The notes below the pieces were generated by a model. The model saw only the letters and a program-made list of their open reading frames with translations, was not told where the DNA came from and did not search any database. Shown here one piece after another: positions 7,616 to 16,587 of a stretch of DNA of 64,000 nucleotides; the stretch's first letter is position 1; each line of letters opens with the position of its first letter. Where the stretch lies: positions 310,001 through 374,000 of the forward strand of contig NZ_BMOT01000001.1 in NCBI RefSeq assembly GCF_014647215.1. The letters run 5' to 3'. A program made the position numbers and the translations under genes. Source of the DNA: Shewanella aestuarii. Lineage in GTDB: Bacteria; Pseudomonadota; Gammaproteobacteria; Enterobacterales; Shewanellaceae.

Positions 7616-8248
7616 CTCGCCAACACGAAGAATACCCCTAAAGTCTTCTTCAACAGCCTTGCGAGCTTGGCCCATTTCATAATTTACTTTTTCAAACAAC
7701 TTTTGGAGGTTCGGAGTATTACCCTGACCCAATGATTCACCAGAATTGATCGCTACTCGAGCTTGGTCGAGCGTTTGCGCTGCGGACACATAAAACTCAG
7801 ATACTCTTTTGGCTATATCAGCAGAAAAATATATTTTGTTCTTCTCAAAGCTTTCAACAAAAGAATCAAATTTTGGTAGCGCCAATTCATATGCTTCTTG
7901 TTTTAACGGTTTGTCCCTACCGAAGTAATCTGGTCGAATTGTGTCGTAAATTGCCTCGTGTAGCTCAACTAATAGCTTGTATACATCATCAATAATTGCG
8001 GCACGTTTTTCGATTAGCTTTGCATGACCTAATTGCGCAGCATGTCTTTCAATCTGTAATTCATGCTCAAGTGATTGAGTTTGACGTGCATGTGAGGATT
8101 CAATCTGCTTCAGTGCTGCATCAAATTGGTATTTTTCCCTCAGGTGAATTCGGTTTTTCCATATGGCACCTAAAAAAGCGGAAAATGCAGCTAGTATGAC
8201 CGCTACTTCCCCAATTTCTTTTAACGTAAAGCTTAAAACTTCATCCAT
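7610..8248 (-). CDS. Single-pass membrane protein with coiled coil, unknown function (cassette gene)
   Basis: 212 residues from the ATG at 8248; an in-frame TTG two codons earlier is weaker. One hydrophobic segment lies near the N-terminus (EVAVILAAFSAFLGAIW, about residues 11-27). A charged, probably coiled-coil region follows (about 40-95, rich in E, K, H and Q), then a helical domain. The protein is not recognised. It is the first gene of the minus-strand cassette array; its stop sits inside attC1 and its cassette starts at GTTAAAC 8276-8270. An anti-phage or stress role is possible for a cassette gene, but nothing in the sequence proves it. Confidence 0.7.
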   Translation of the reverse strand: MDEVLSFTLKEIGEVAVILAAFSAFLGAIWKNRIHLREKYQFDAALKQIESSHARQTQSLEHELQIERHAAQLGHAKLIEKRAAIIDDVYKLLVELHEAIYDTIRPDYFGRDKPLKQEAYELALPKFDSFVESFEKNKIYFSADIAKRVSEFYVSAAQTLDQARVAINSGESLGQGNTPNLQKLFEKVNYEMGQARKAVEEDFRGILRVGEV

Positions 8249-8269
8249 TATCAATTACTACTCCATGAG

Positions 8270-8276
8270 GTTTAAC
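8270..8276 (-). promoter_or_regulatory. Core recombination point GTTAAAC at the head of the cassette array
   Basis: GTTAAAC (minus strand) fits the GTTRRRY core and is complementary to the R'' arm of attC1, so it marks the 5' boundary of the first cassette. Upstream there is a possible partial stem (ATTGAA / TTCAAT) but no convincing full attC or attI. No integrase gene is visible in this window. Confidence 0.65.
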
Positions 8277-8920
8277 AGCTTATTGAACGGCGCATCATTC
8301 AATGTCGGCAGTTTATAATAACATTCTATTTTTCTATTTTATTGATATAAAATACTTTTTAACAATTACAAAGCAAAGCGTGCAAAATGTATTTTGAATA
8401 ATATTGTAACGCTATGAATGAATAAAATTACAATATAATTAATCCCTTACGAAAATTATCAAATGTAAGTACCTAAAACTTATGAATGACTTTTAAACAA
8501 ATTAGGACAGAGTGAGCTTTATAGTTCAGATGATTGTTACATCATGATTGACTGGCTTTATCATCCCTAATAGGCGTAATCGAAACTTGAGTTCGAGTTA
8601 ACCTTGCGCTGTCCTTAAGTGTCTACACTTTATTCTGGCTTGAGGCGATAATCAATGCCTTGTGTCACATTATTTGAAATATTTCATTTAAAAATAACAA
8701 CTTGTATCAATACGTATCTAGCAAAGCAAAATCGAAGAGATTACGTGGCGGCGTGCAAATGCGGCTGCGACCTTTGCCAGCAGGGCCACTATTTGACATC
8801 CATGTCATCGTGGCATTTGTGATTCCATTCACATCAGATTCTGACGTAGAGACATTATGGAAGTGCTTGCGGCGTGTCGCAGAAGTGTTTTCACAAAGCT
8901 TAAACTTGTTAGGTCAGAAT
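8277..8920. other. AT-rich intergenic region upstream of the cassettes
   Basis: No convincing gene. It should hold the promoter of the cassette array. A perfect 9 bp inverted repeat ATATTGTAA / TTACAATAT lies at 8401-8409 / 8428-8436. A short open frame at 8702-8956 on the plus strand is not supported. Confidence 0.5.
8401..8436. repeat. 9 bp inverted repeat upstream of the cassette array
   Basis: ATATTGTAA and TTACAATAT are perfect complements separated by 18 bp in very AT-rich DNA. It could be an operator or a cruciform. It is about 130 bp upstream of the first cassette. Confidence 0.5.
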
Positions 8921-8954
8921 AAAAAAACGCCCGTGATATTAGTCGCGGACGTTT
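8921..8954 (-). terminator. Intrinsic terminator of asnB
   Basis: On the minus strand AAACGTCCGCG pairs with CACGGGCGTTT with one mismatch and one wobble, followed by a run of seven T. It lies about 50 bp after the asnB stop. Confidence 0.8.
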
Positions 8955-8962
8955 AGGTTTTG

Positions 8963-8997
8963 CTAGAATCTAGAATCTAGAATCTAGCATCTAGAAG
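8963..8997. repeat. Heptanucleotide tandem repeat (CTAGAAT x ~5)
   Basis: Units start at 8963, 8970, 8977, 8984 and 8991: three perfect CTAGAAT, then CTAGCAT and CTAGAAG. They sit between the asnB stop and its terminator, so copy-number changes would alter only the 3' untranslated region. Confidence 0.8.
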
Positions 8998-9005
8998 CGA
9001 GCAGA

Positions 9006-10673
9006 TTACTGGTAACTGCTGGCGTGGACGTTACGTACAGCACGACCTGATGGGTCGATAATGCCGCGTAAACTTTCATCCCATGCTAGTGCTTCTGGCG
9101 TAGAGCAGGCTACCGATTTGCCACCGGGTACGGTTTCAGCAGCGCTGGCTAATGGGAAAAACTCTTCAAAGAAACAGCGATAGAAGTAGGCTTCTTTGGT
9201 TTCTGGTGTGTTGTACGGGAAACGGAATTTCGCGTTAGCTAATTGCATATCATCAACGTGTTTTGCTGCATGATCTTTTAATCCGTCAATCCATGAATAT
9301 CCCACACCGTCACTGAACTGTTCTTTTTGACGCCATGTCACTTCTTTAGGCAATTTGTGTTCAAATGCCTGACGCAGTATGTGTTTCTCAATTTTGCCAT
9401 TTTTCGACATTTTTGCTTCTGGGTTGATGCGCATTGCCACATCCATAAACTCTTTATCTAAGAAAGGCACTCGTGCTTCTAATCCCCATGCTGCCATGGC
9501 TTTGTTAGCACGTAGACAATCAAATAAATGTAATTTATCAAGCTTACGGACTAATTCTTCATGGAAAGCCTGCGCGTTTGGTGCCTTATGGAAGTATAAG
9601 TAGCCGCCAAACAGTTCATCTGCGCCTTCGCCTGATAACACCATTTTAATACCCATAGCTTTAATTTTTCGGGCCATTAAATACATAGGTGTTGCTGCAC
9701 GAATGGTTGTAACGTCATAGGTTTCTAAATGATAAATCACTTCTTTAATGGCATCTAAACCTTCCTGGAAAGTATAGATAATAGGGTGATGAATGGTGCC
9801 AATGGCATCAGCCACTTTTTGTGCTGCCACTAAATCTGGTGATTCAGCTAAACCCACAGCAAAAGAATGTAACTGTGGCCACCATGCGCCAGTTTCACCA
9901 TCGTTTTCAATACGATGTTTGGCATAGGTTTGGGTAATTGCCGACACAACCGATGAATCTAAACCGCCCGATAGCAATACACCATAAGGCACATCAGACA
10001 TCAGTTGGCGTTTAACCGCGGCTTCTAATGCATCACGTAACTCTTCAACACTGGCTGGGTTGTCTTTTACCGCATCAAACTCCATCCAATCACGGACATA
10101 GTATTTGGTTGGTTTGCCATCGGCTGAGTATAAATACTGTCCAGGTAAAAATTCTGCCACAGTTTTACACACTGGCATAAGCGCTTTCATTTCTGAGGCA
10201 ATATAGAAGTTGCCCGCACTATCGTGACCTGAATACAGAGGAATAATCCCCATATGATCACGACCCACCAAATAGGTGTTTTTAGCTTTGTCATACAGTA
10301 CAAAAGCAAAGATGCCGTTAAGTTTATCTAAAAAGTCGCAACCGTATTCTTGGTATAAAGATAAAATCACTTCACAGTCAGAGTTGGTTTGGTATTGGTA
10401 TTTATCACCTAAATCAGCTTTAAGTTGCTTGTGGTTATAAATTTCACCGTTTACCGCTAAAACAAGGTTGCCATCTTGGCTAATTAGCGGCTGAGCACCG
10501 TGGTCAACGTCAACAATCGCTAAACGTTCATGGGCAAGAATGGCCTTGTCGTCAGCATAAATACCAGACCAATCTGGTCCGCGGTGACGTAACAGTTTTG
10601 ACATTTCAAGTGCCACTTGGCGCAGCTCACTTGCATCTGATTTGATATCTAAAATTGAAAATATTGAACACAT
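9006..10673 (-). CDS. asnB: Asparagine synthase B (glutamine-hydrolysing)
   Basis: 555 residues, matching the family length. Cys2 is the glutaminase nucleophile (MCSIF). The N-terminal class II amidotransferase domain includes RHRGPD (29-34) and NGEIYNH (75-81). The synthetase domain contains the PPi-loop SGGLDSS (235-241). The enzyme makes asparagine from aspartate, glutamine and ATP in the cytoplasm. It is monocistronic on the minus strand with its own terminator. Confidence 0.97.
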   Translation of the reverse strand: MCSIFSILDIKSDASELRQVALEMSKLLRHRGPDWSGIYADDKAILAHERLAIVDVDHGAQPLISQDGNLVLAVNGEIYNHKQLKADLGDKYQYQTNSDCEVILSLYQEYGCDFLDKLNGIFAFVLYDKAKNTYLVGRDHMGIIPLYSGHDSAGNFYIASEMKALMPVCKTVAEFLPGQYLYSADGKPTKYYVRDWMEFDAVKDNPASVEELRDALEAAVKRQLMSDVPYGVLLSGGLDSSVVSAITQTYAKHRIENDGETGAWWPQLHSFAVGLAESPDLVAAQKVADAIGTIHHPIIYTFQEGLDAIKEVIYHLETYDVTTIRAATPMYLMARKIKAMGIKMVLSGEGADELFGGYLYFHKAPNAQAFHEELVRKLDKLHLFDCLRANKAMAAWGLEARVPFLDKEFMDVAMRINPEAKMSKNGKIEKHILRQAFEHKLPKEVTWRQKEQFSDGVGYSWIDGLKDHAAKHVDDMQLANAKFRFPYNTPETKEAYFYRCFFEEFFPLASAAETVPGGKSVACSTPEALAWDESLRGIIDPSGRAVRNVHASSYQ

Positions 10674-11012
10674 AATACCGCTCCAGCAACATTGTTTAAT
10701 CTTTATCTGTTTTGTACTTTGCCAGCATTTTCTTCACTCGCCAAGTGTTATTTTTGATTAAATCTCATGAAAATCGTATTTTTAGAGACAATATCATCGT
10801 TTTGGTTCGTTATTAATAAGGATAATTCAGTCAAAACAGCTAAAAGTTGATTTATGTTCATTTATCTTGCCGAGGATAGGCAATTATTGAAGAATTGTTA
10901 GTGGTGTTGCTGAAGATAAATAAATCCTCAGGCAGTGTTGTTTGCCGATTTTTTGCACAAAAACAGATAGATTGCGCTGAGTTGTACTAATGAGATCAGT
11001 TTGTTGGCAAAT
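10674..11012. other. asnB upstream region
   Basis: About 340 bp without a gene, expected to carry the asnB promoter. No strong motif was recognised. Confidence 0.4.
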
Positions 11013-11043
11013 AAAAAGACCAGAAGCTTGGCTTCTGGTCTTT
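11013..11043 (-). terminator. Intrinsic terminator of the M28 peptidase gene
   Basis: AAAGACCAGAAGC and GCTTCTGGTCTTT form a perfect 13 bp stem with a 3-base loop. The A run on the plus strand gives a U tract for minus-strand transcripts. It is about 36 bp after the gene's stop. Confidence 0.9.
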
Positions 11044-11078
11044 GGCTTTATATCTTATTTGGGGGGAAGATAAATAGG

Positions 11079-12755
11079 TTACTTGGCTGGACGCAAGTGA
11101 TTAAACTCTGAGCCGACAAGGTATCCAGGCCAATCTTGGTTATTGCCAAGTGTTTGTGCGGCTTGGTAATACACTTCTAAGTCCTGTAATGCGCCGGATA
11201 AATCCCATGACTCATGATAATGATCACAGACGTTGTGGTAACAGCCTTTCATGGTTTTTTCCATGTCAGTTTTATAGGCCGCGGTAGCATCATCTAGTGG
11301 TTCACTGCCACCACCAGCAAATACGGCTGGTACGCCGTACTTAGCAAAGCTGAAGTGATCTGAGCGGAAAAACCCGCCAGATGCTGGGTTACGCTCTGAT
11401 TTAACTTCGCGGTTTTGCAGTTTTGCCGCATCGGCTAGATAGTTTTCTAATTCTGACTGACCTTTACCAACGATAGTGTAATCTTTGGTTTTACCATAGA
11501 CATTGGTGCTGTCTAGGTTGAATACCGCAACCGTTTTGTCTAAAGGATAAATTGGATTGGCGGCATAATAACGTGAACCTAATAAACCTTGTTCTTCACC
11601 TGTTGTGGCGATAAAGGTGACTGAGCGTTTCAGGCCATTGCCTTGTTTTGCTTGCACCGCAAACTGGCGGGCAATTTCCATAATGCCCGCCGTGCCAGAG
11701 GCATTATCTAGGGCACCGTTATAAATTTGATCGCCTGTTTTGGTGTCATCTTTACCTATGTGATCCCAATGCGCGGTGAACAATAATTGCTCATCAGCTT
11801 GAGTCGAGCCTTTTAAGGTGGCGACAACATTATAACTGTCAGCATATTCTGCTTTATTGGCAAATTGAATATTGGCTGTTTGGGCTAGATCAACGTTGAC
11901 CGCCTGATCCGCCGCGCGCTCCATTAAGGTTTGCAGCGAGAATCCTGCTTTAGTAAATAACTGCGTAGCCGCAGTTAATGTCATCCAGCCTTCAACTTGA
12001 ATACGATTTTTAGCTTCATCTGTGTTTAACGCTAAATCCTGTTGCGGGCCTGTCCAACTGTTTTCAACCACAGACCAAGGGTATGAGGCGGGTTTAGTAT
12101 CGTGAATAATGATGGCGCCCAATGCACCTTGACGGCTGGCTTCTTCAAACTTATAACTCCAACGGCCATAATAGGTCATGGCTAAGCCATTGAACTGGCT
12201 GCCTTCAGGATGAGCAAAACCTGGATCGTTAATCAATATGACGGCAATTTTACCTTTCATATCTAGATCAGTGTAATCATTCCATTGATACTCAGGTGCG
12301 TTAATTCCATAACCGACGAACACCAGTGGCGTATTTTCAATGCTTATTTGCTCATTGGCATGACGACTACTCAGTACAATATCTTGACGATATTGCATTG
12401 GTAAATTGGCTAAGGTAATGCTTTGCTGTTCGCTTGGGGTGTAGGTCACCATAGGGACGGCTTGTAAAAAACTGCCTTGGTTTGCCCCAACTAAACCCAT
12501 GTCGGTAAACTGTTTGGTTAAATAATCTAAGGTCAGTTTTTCCCCATGGGTGGTAGGGGCGCGGCCTTCAAATTCGTCAGATGATAATGTCTTAATATCA
12601 GCACGAAAACGCGCTTCATCGAAGATAACATTGGCAGCGGCTTGATTAACTTGGCTAGTTTGTTGGGTATGTTCAATCTGCGGTTGTGCGTCTTGATCGC
12701 CGTTACAGGCACTCACCATAAGAGCAATGGCGCATAATGGAAATAAATGCTTCAT
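11079..12755 (-). CDS. M28-family metallopeptidase lipoprotein with PA domain
   Basis: 558 residues. Lipoprotein signal with lipobox VSAC (Cys17). A PA-type insert lies about 140-235 (TPLVFVGYG). The M28 catalytic domain has AHWDHIG (328-334), GALDNASG (347-354), TGEEQGLLGS (385-394) and FRSDHFSFA nearer the C-terminus, giving the two-zinc His/Asp/Glu ligand set. Family members are aminopeptidases or carboxypeptidases; this one is probably anchored facing the periplasm or surface and used in peptide scavenging. Single gene with its own terminator. Confidence 0.93.
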   Translation of the reverse strand: MKHLFPLCAIALMVSACNGDQDAQPQIEHTQQTSQVNQAAANVIFDEARFRADIKTLSSDEFEGRAPTTHGEKLTLDYLTKQFTDMGLVGANQGSFLQAVPMVTYTPSEQQSITLANLPMQYRQDIVLSSRHANEQISIENTPLVFVGYGINAPEYQWNDYTDLDMKGKIAVILINDPGFAHPEGSQFNGLAMTYYGRWSYKFEEASRQGALGAIIIHDTKPASYPWSVVENSWTGPQQDLALNTDEAKNRIQVEGWMTLTAATQLFTKAGFSLQTLMERAADQAVNVDLAQTANIQFANKAEYADSYNVVATLKGSTQADEQLLFTAHWDHIGKDDTKTGDQIYNGALDNASGTAGIMEIARQFAVQAKQGNGLKRSVTFIATTGEEQGLLGSRYYAANPIYPLDKTVAVFNLDSTNVYGKTKDYTIVGKGQSELENYLADAAKLQNREVKSERNPASGGFFRSDHFSFAKYGVPAVFAGGGSEPLDDATAAYKTDMEKTMKGCYHNVCDHYHESWDLSGALQDLEVYYQAAQTLGNNQDWPGYLVGSEFNHLRPAK

Positions 12756-13098
12756 CAGTATTCCAATTGTTTTTATTCGTTGTTGGTTACTCTAGTGGAG
12801 GCATAATGAAGCAAGCCAGCACCTGATAACAAGTGTGTTGCTTTTAAAATGTGTTACCTAATGTAAATAACCCCAGCGTGGGATAATAAATACATATTAA
12901 GCACCTCTTTATATCGCTAGCTGGGTTAAATTGAGTGCGAATTAAAACGTGTTACTGTGTGTTGAATGGTGTTTATTTTTGATGATGCTTGTTTTAACCA
13001 AGGCAATGGCGTGGGCTAGAAGAGTGGCTGCTGAACAAAATTTCAAGGTAGAGGTTAAGCCTTGCACATCTGAAAGCCGTAGTTAAAAAAGCAATAAA
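12756..13098. other. Intergenic region between M28 peptidase and sdaA
   Basis: It carries the M28 promoter region. A 34-codon plus-strand frame at 12982-13086 (MMLVLTKAMAWARRVAAEQ...) has protein-like composition but no recognised relatives and no clear ribosome site. It may be a gene remnant. Confidence 0.4.
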
Positions 13099-13124
13099 AA
13101 AGCCAACCTATGACAGTTGGCTTT
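13099..13124 (-). terminator. Intrinsic terminator of sdaA
   Basis: AAAGCCAAC and GTTGGCTTT form a perfect 9 bp stem. The A run at 13095-13101 gives the U tract on the minus strand. Confidence 0.85.
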
Positions 13125-13150
13125 GTTTAACTTAACTCAATGGCTAAGGA

Positions 13151-14527
13151 TTAACACTCAACAATATTTACCGCAAGACCACCTTTGGCGGTTTCTTTGT
13201 ACTTACTGCGCATGTCTTTACCTGTATCCATCATGGTTTTGATCACTTTATCCAGTGACACTTTATGATTACCGTCACCACGTAAAGCCATACGTGAGGC
13301 GTTAATGGCTTTGACTGCGCCCATCGCGTTTCGCTCAATACAAGGCACTTGTACTAGACCGCCAACAGGATCGCAGGTTAAGCCTAAGTTATGCTCCATA
13401 CCGATTTCAGCAGCGTTTTCTACATGCTCAACAGTGCCGCCCATGATCTCAGTCAGTGCGCCTGCTGCCATAGAACAAGCGACGCCAACTTCACCTTGGC
13501 AACCAACCTCAGCACCTGAAATAGACGCATTTTTCTTATATAAAATGCCAATCGCAGCGGCGGTGAGTAAATAGCGGCTACATACATCGATATCGACTTC
13601 TTGGACAAACATATCGTAGTAACATAAAACGGCTGGAATAATACCCGCAGCACCATTGGTTGGCGCGGTAACAACGCGATCGCCTGCGGCGTTTTGTTCA
13701 TTCACCGATAGGGCAAATAAGTCAACCCAGTCCATTGCTGTGAGTGGATCTGTGTTATTGCGGCCTTCAGCTTTTAAGCGGCGATATAAAGAGGGCGCTC
13801 GGCGGCGAAGTTTAAGCCCACCTGGGAGAATCCCTTCTTTTTGATAACCGCGTTCAACACAGGTTTTCATGGTTTGCCAAATCTTCCATAAACCTTGTTT
13901 AACTTCATCTTCAGTGGCAATGCTCAGTTCATTTGCCATCATCAGTGATGAAATACTTAAGCCATTTTCACAACATAACTCCAATAGTTGTGCTGCACTG
14001 TGAAAGTCAAAAGGGGCCTGTTTAATCGGTGTTGCAGGGGATGCATTACGCTGGGTAATTTCATCTTCATCAAGAATAAACCCACCACCGACCGAGTAAT
14101 AAGTACGTTGATATATGATTTCGCCTTTCGCTAACGCATAAATTGTCATGGCGTTGGCATGAGCCGGTAAGGTTTTGCGGCGATGGTATGTGATCCCGTC
14201 TTCTCGGGTAAATTTAACATAGCGGCCATCGGCAAGTTTTAACTGTTGATCTTTAGAGGCTGATTCTAAAATGGCGTCAATGGTGTCAGTGTCTACGGTT
14301 TCAGGATCTTCACCCATTAACCCTAAAATAACCGCTTTACCTGTACCATGGCCTTTACCTGTTTGACCTAAAGACCCAAATAATTCGGACTGCAGCTCAT
14401 CGGTGCTGTTTAGCAGGTTATGTTCTGCTAATTTTTCCATGAAGATTTTACCGGCTTTCATTGGACCAACTGTGTGGGAACTTGATGGGCCTATGCCTAT
14501 TTTGAACATGTCAAAAACGCTGATCAT
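13151..14527 (-). CDS. sdaA: L-serine ammonia-lyase, iron-sulfur type
   Basis: 458 residues, full length. The N-terminal beta domain has the serine-binding GPSSSHTVGPM (13-23). The C-terminal alpha domain carries the 4Fe-4S cysteines in EVGCQGEVG, TCDPVGGLVQ and PCIERN. It deaminates L-serine to pyruvate and ammonia in the cytosol. Single gene with a terminator downstream. Other members of the SdaA/SdaB/TdcG group are hard to separate by sequence alone, so the symbol is at family level. Confidence 0.95.
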   Translation of the reverse strand: MISVFDMFKIGIGPSSSHTVGPMKAGKIFMEKLAEHNLLNSTDELQSELFGSLGQTGKGHGTGKAVILGLMGEDPETVDTDTIDAILESASKDQQLKLADGRYVKFTREDGITYHRRKTLPAHANAMTIYALAKGEIIYQRTYYSVGGGFILDEDEITQRNASPATPIKQAPFDFHSAAQLLELCCENGLSISSLMMANELSIATEDEVKQGLWKIWQTMKTCVERGYQKEGILPGGLKLRRRAPSLYRRLKAEGRNNTDPLTAMDWVDLFALSVNEQNAAGDRVVTAPTNGAAGIIPAVLCYYDMFVQEVDIDVCSRYLLTAAAIGILYKKNASISGAEVGCQGEVGVACSMAAGALTEIMGGTVEHVENAAEIGMEHNLGLTCDPVGGLVQVPCIERNAMGAVKAINASRMALRGDGNHKVSLDKVIKTMMDTGKDMRSKYKETAKGGLAVNIVEC

Positions 14528-14827
14528 TATATATAGCCTTTGTTAGGTCGTTTATTGTTTTAGTTATTTGAGAGTATTATCATCGCGCTATTAACATTAT
14601 CAATTCACTGCCGCGTAGATATTTCACTATAGACGATCATGAACTGATTTGTGTTACTTCTCATATACAAATAGTAATGAGCGGCTTTAAGATGGAACAC
14701 TCAGTTATTGTATAGAGTATCCCATAGTTTTTAATGGTATTGCTCATTAGTTTTTTTTATGCATTTTTTTCAGATTAGCCTGACTTATACATCAATGGAT
14801 TCAGGATAAAATATTAGAGGTATTCGT
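14528..14827. other. Divergent promoter region of sdaA and nagZ
   Basis: 300 bp, AT-rich. It should hold promoters for both divergent genes. No operator was recognised. Confidence 0.4.
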
Positions 14828-15844
14828 TTGAGTTATTTAATGATGGATCTGGCGGGTTTAAGTGTATCGGCTCTTGAAGCGGAACAACTACAACATCCGC
14901 AAGTGGGTGGAATAATCCTATTTAGTCGCAATTTTTCTAATAAAGACCAATTAGTCGAGCTAGTTAAGCAGGTTAGGGCAATTAGGCCTGAGCTACTGAT
15001 AGCGGTCGATCATGAAGGTGGGCGAGTACAAAGATTCAAAGATGGCTTTACGCATATACCCGCTATGGGCGATATTTTACCCGCAGCCGATGGCGACATG
15101 GCATTAGCAAAACTGTGGGCTAAAGAGTGTGGTTTTTTGATGGCCGTTGAGTTGTTGGCATGCGACATTGACTTAAGTTTTGCACCAGTTTTAGATGTAA
15201 ACGGTATAAGCGAAGTGATAGGTAAACGCAGCTTTAGTCCAAAGCCTGATGAGGTTGCCACTTTAGCTGAGGCATTTATTAGTGGTATGCAACAGGCAGG
15301 TATGGCGGCGGTAGGAAAGCATTTTCCTGGTCATGGCAGTGTGGCGGCCGATTCACATATTGCTATGCCAATTGACAGCCGCACTCAAGCTGAAATTGAA
15401 GCATTTGATATGCAGCCGTTTGTCAGCTTAATGGCAAAAGGGCAATTAAATGGTGTTATGCCAGCCCATGTGATCTACGACAAAGTCGATCCCAATCCTG
15501 CGGGATTTTCTCAATACTGGTTGCAAGATGTTTTGCGTCAGCGGTTAGGATTTAAAGGGGTTATTTTTTCAGATGATTTAGGGATGAAAGGCGCAAGTTT
15601 TGCTGGCGACTATTTAGGTCGTGCCAAAGCGGCATTAGATGCGGGCTGCGACATGATATTAGTCTGCAATGATCCCGTTGGCGTAGAGGCATTATTGTCA
15701 GACTTTGTATGGCCAAGTTTACCACCAGTAGCAAATGCCATGAGTTTAAAACCTCAGCCATTAACCGTGGTGAATGCCTTAGAGCAGGATGCGCGCTGGC
15801 TTAACGCGATTGAAATGGCCAAGCACATTCATCAGGCCGTTTAA
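14828..15844 (+). CDS. nagZ: Beta-N-acetylhexosaminidase NagZ
   Basis: 338 residues, GH3 family. Conserved KHFPGHGSV carries the catalytic His, and DDLGMKGA carries the nucleophile Asp. It removes GlcNAc from GlcNAc-anhydro-muropeptides in the cytoplasm during peptidoglycan recycling. The start is the TTG at 14828: it is preceded by AGAGG at good spacing, and homologues begin with the same SYLM segment; the ATG five codons in would lack this ribosome site. Confidence 0.95.
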   Translation: MSYLMMDLAGLSVSALEAEQLQHPQVGGIILFSRNFSNKDQLVELVKQVRAIRPELLIAVDHEGGRVQRFKDGFTHIPAMGDILPAADGDMALAKLWAKECGFLMAVELLACDIDLSFAPVLDVNGISEVIGKRSFSPKPDEVATLAEAFISGMQQAGMAAVGKHFPGHGSVAADSHIAMPIDSRTQAEIEAFDMQPFVSLMAKGQLNGVMPAHVIYDKVDPNPAGFSQYWLQDVLRQRLGFKGVIFSDDLGMKGASFAGDYLGRAKAALDAGCDMILVCNDPVGVEALLSDFVWPSLPPVANAMSLKPQPLTVVNALEQDARWLNAIEMAKHIHQAV

Positions 15845-16143
15845 TGTGTGTTAGCGATGTTGAGCCTGTGTCGCTTTTATCGAGCGCATTGATGACTGTT
15901 TTGCCTTAGAGATTTTTAGGTTTTTATACAGGGTTAGTTGCCGCAGTTACCATCACTTTTTAAGCTAAAATTGGCCTAAAAGTGAGTGGTTTGTGTATTT
16001 TTAGAGCATTTAGCCAGGCGAAAAAGACTAAAGATGGCAAAAAACGTATCATCGTGATACAAATTGATACAGATAGTGTTTGAAATGCGATTCTGATGCT
16101 ATCTGTAATGTCATATTTTTACTGTTTTATGCAATTTTTGCAG
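15845..16143 (+). ncRNA. Candidate structured RNA/3' UTR downstream of nagZ (unproven)
   Basis: No ORF. The segment has GTATCA-TCG-TGATAC (16046-16060), ACAGATAG / CTATCTGT (16069-16076 / 16099-16106) and then a strong intrinsic terminator 300 bp after the nagZ stop. That arrangement suits a small RNA ending at the terminator or a long nagZ 3' UTR. No known sRNA family was recognised. Confidence 0.35.
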
Positions 16144-16170
16144 GCGGCTATCTTTGGTAGCCGCTTTTTT
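16144..16170 (+). terminator. Intrinsic terminator, plus strand
   Basis: GCGGCTA and TAGCCGC form a 7 bp GC-rich stem with a 7-base loop, followed by six T. Confidence 0.85.
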
Positions 16171-16535
16171 ATTATCTCTTTATTATTGCTTCTTTTTTAT
16201 TGCCGCTTGGTATTATCGCGCTTAATTACCCCCCAAAAAAATGCCACCTAAAAGTCTGGTGTTGCAGTATTGCTTAATATTCTGGCTGCAACTGCAACTG
16301 CAACTGCAACAGCATGGGATTTTACATCACCTCAACTTAGGTTAAGGATGAATAAACAAGATATAAATAGTTTACATTCAATAGTTTGAAATCAACCTTG
16401 AGCTTTGTGCTGATAACCAGCTGACTTTACGTGATTTATGGGTATTTAGCGGGGCTTTTGTCTGTTAATTCAACGCAGTAGTGCTGCAAAGCGCGGTTAA
16501 ATATGGGTTTATTATTTCGCTCTGTGGCCATAAAA
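16171..16535. other. Non-coding stretch before the csiV terminator
   Basis: No gene was seen. It contains a hexanucleotide tandem repeat (CTGCAA, about four copies, 16286-16310). Confidence 0.4.
16286..16310. repeat. CTGCAA hexanucleotide tandem repeat
   Basis: About four perfect copies, intergenic. A slippage-prone microsatellite with no known role. Confidence 0.75.
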
Positions 16536-16558
16536 AAACCGGAGAATAACTCCGGTTT
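16536..16558 (-). terminator. Intrinsic terminator of the mfd-csiV operon
   Basis: AAACCGGAG and CTCCGGTTT form a perfect 9 bp stem. The A run on the plus strand (16532-16538) supplies the U tract. It lies about 30 bp after the csiV stop. Confidence 0.9.
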
Positions 16559-16587
16559 AATGTGCAACAGTTTACTCAATGGTGAAT

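Noticed and set aside
8702-8956. 84-codon plus-strand open frame between the cassettes and asnB
   Set aside because: It starts at TTG without a ribosome site, has no recognised similarity, and runs through the asnB terminator on the other strand.
8277-9005. Integron integrase or full attI next to the first cassette
   Set aside because: No tyrosine recombinase motifs in any frame and no convincing attI structure; only the GTTAAAC core is clear.
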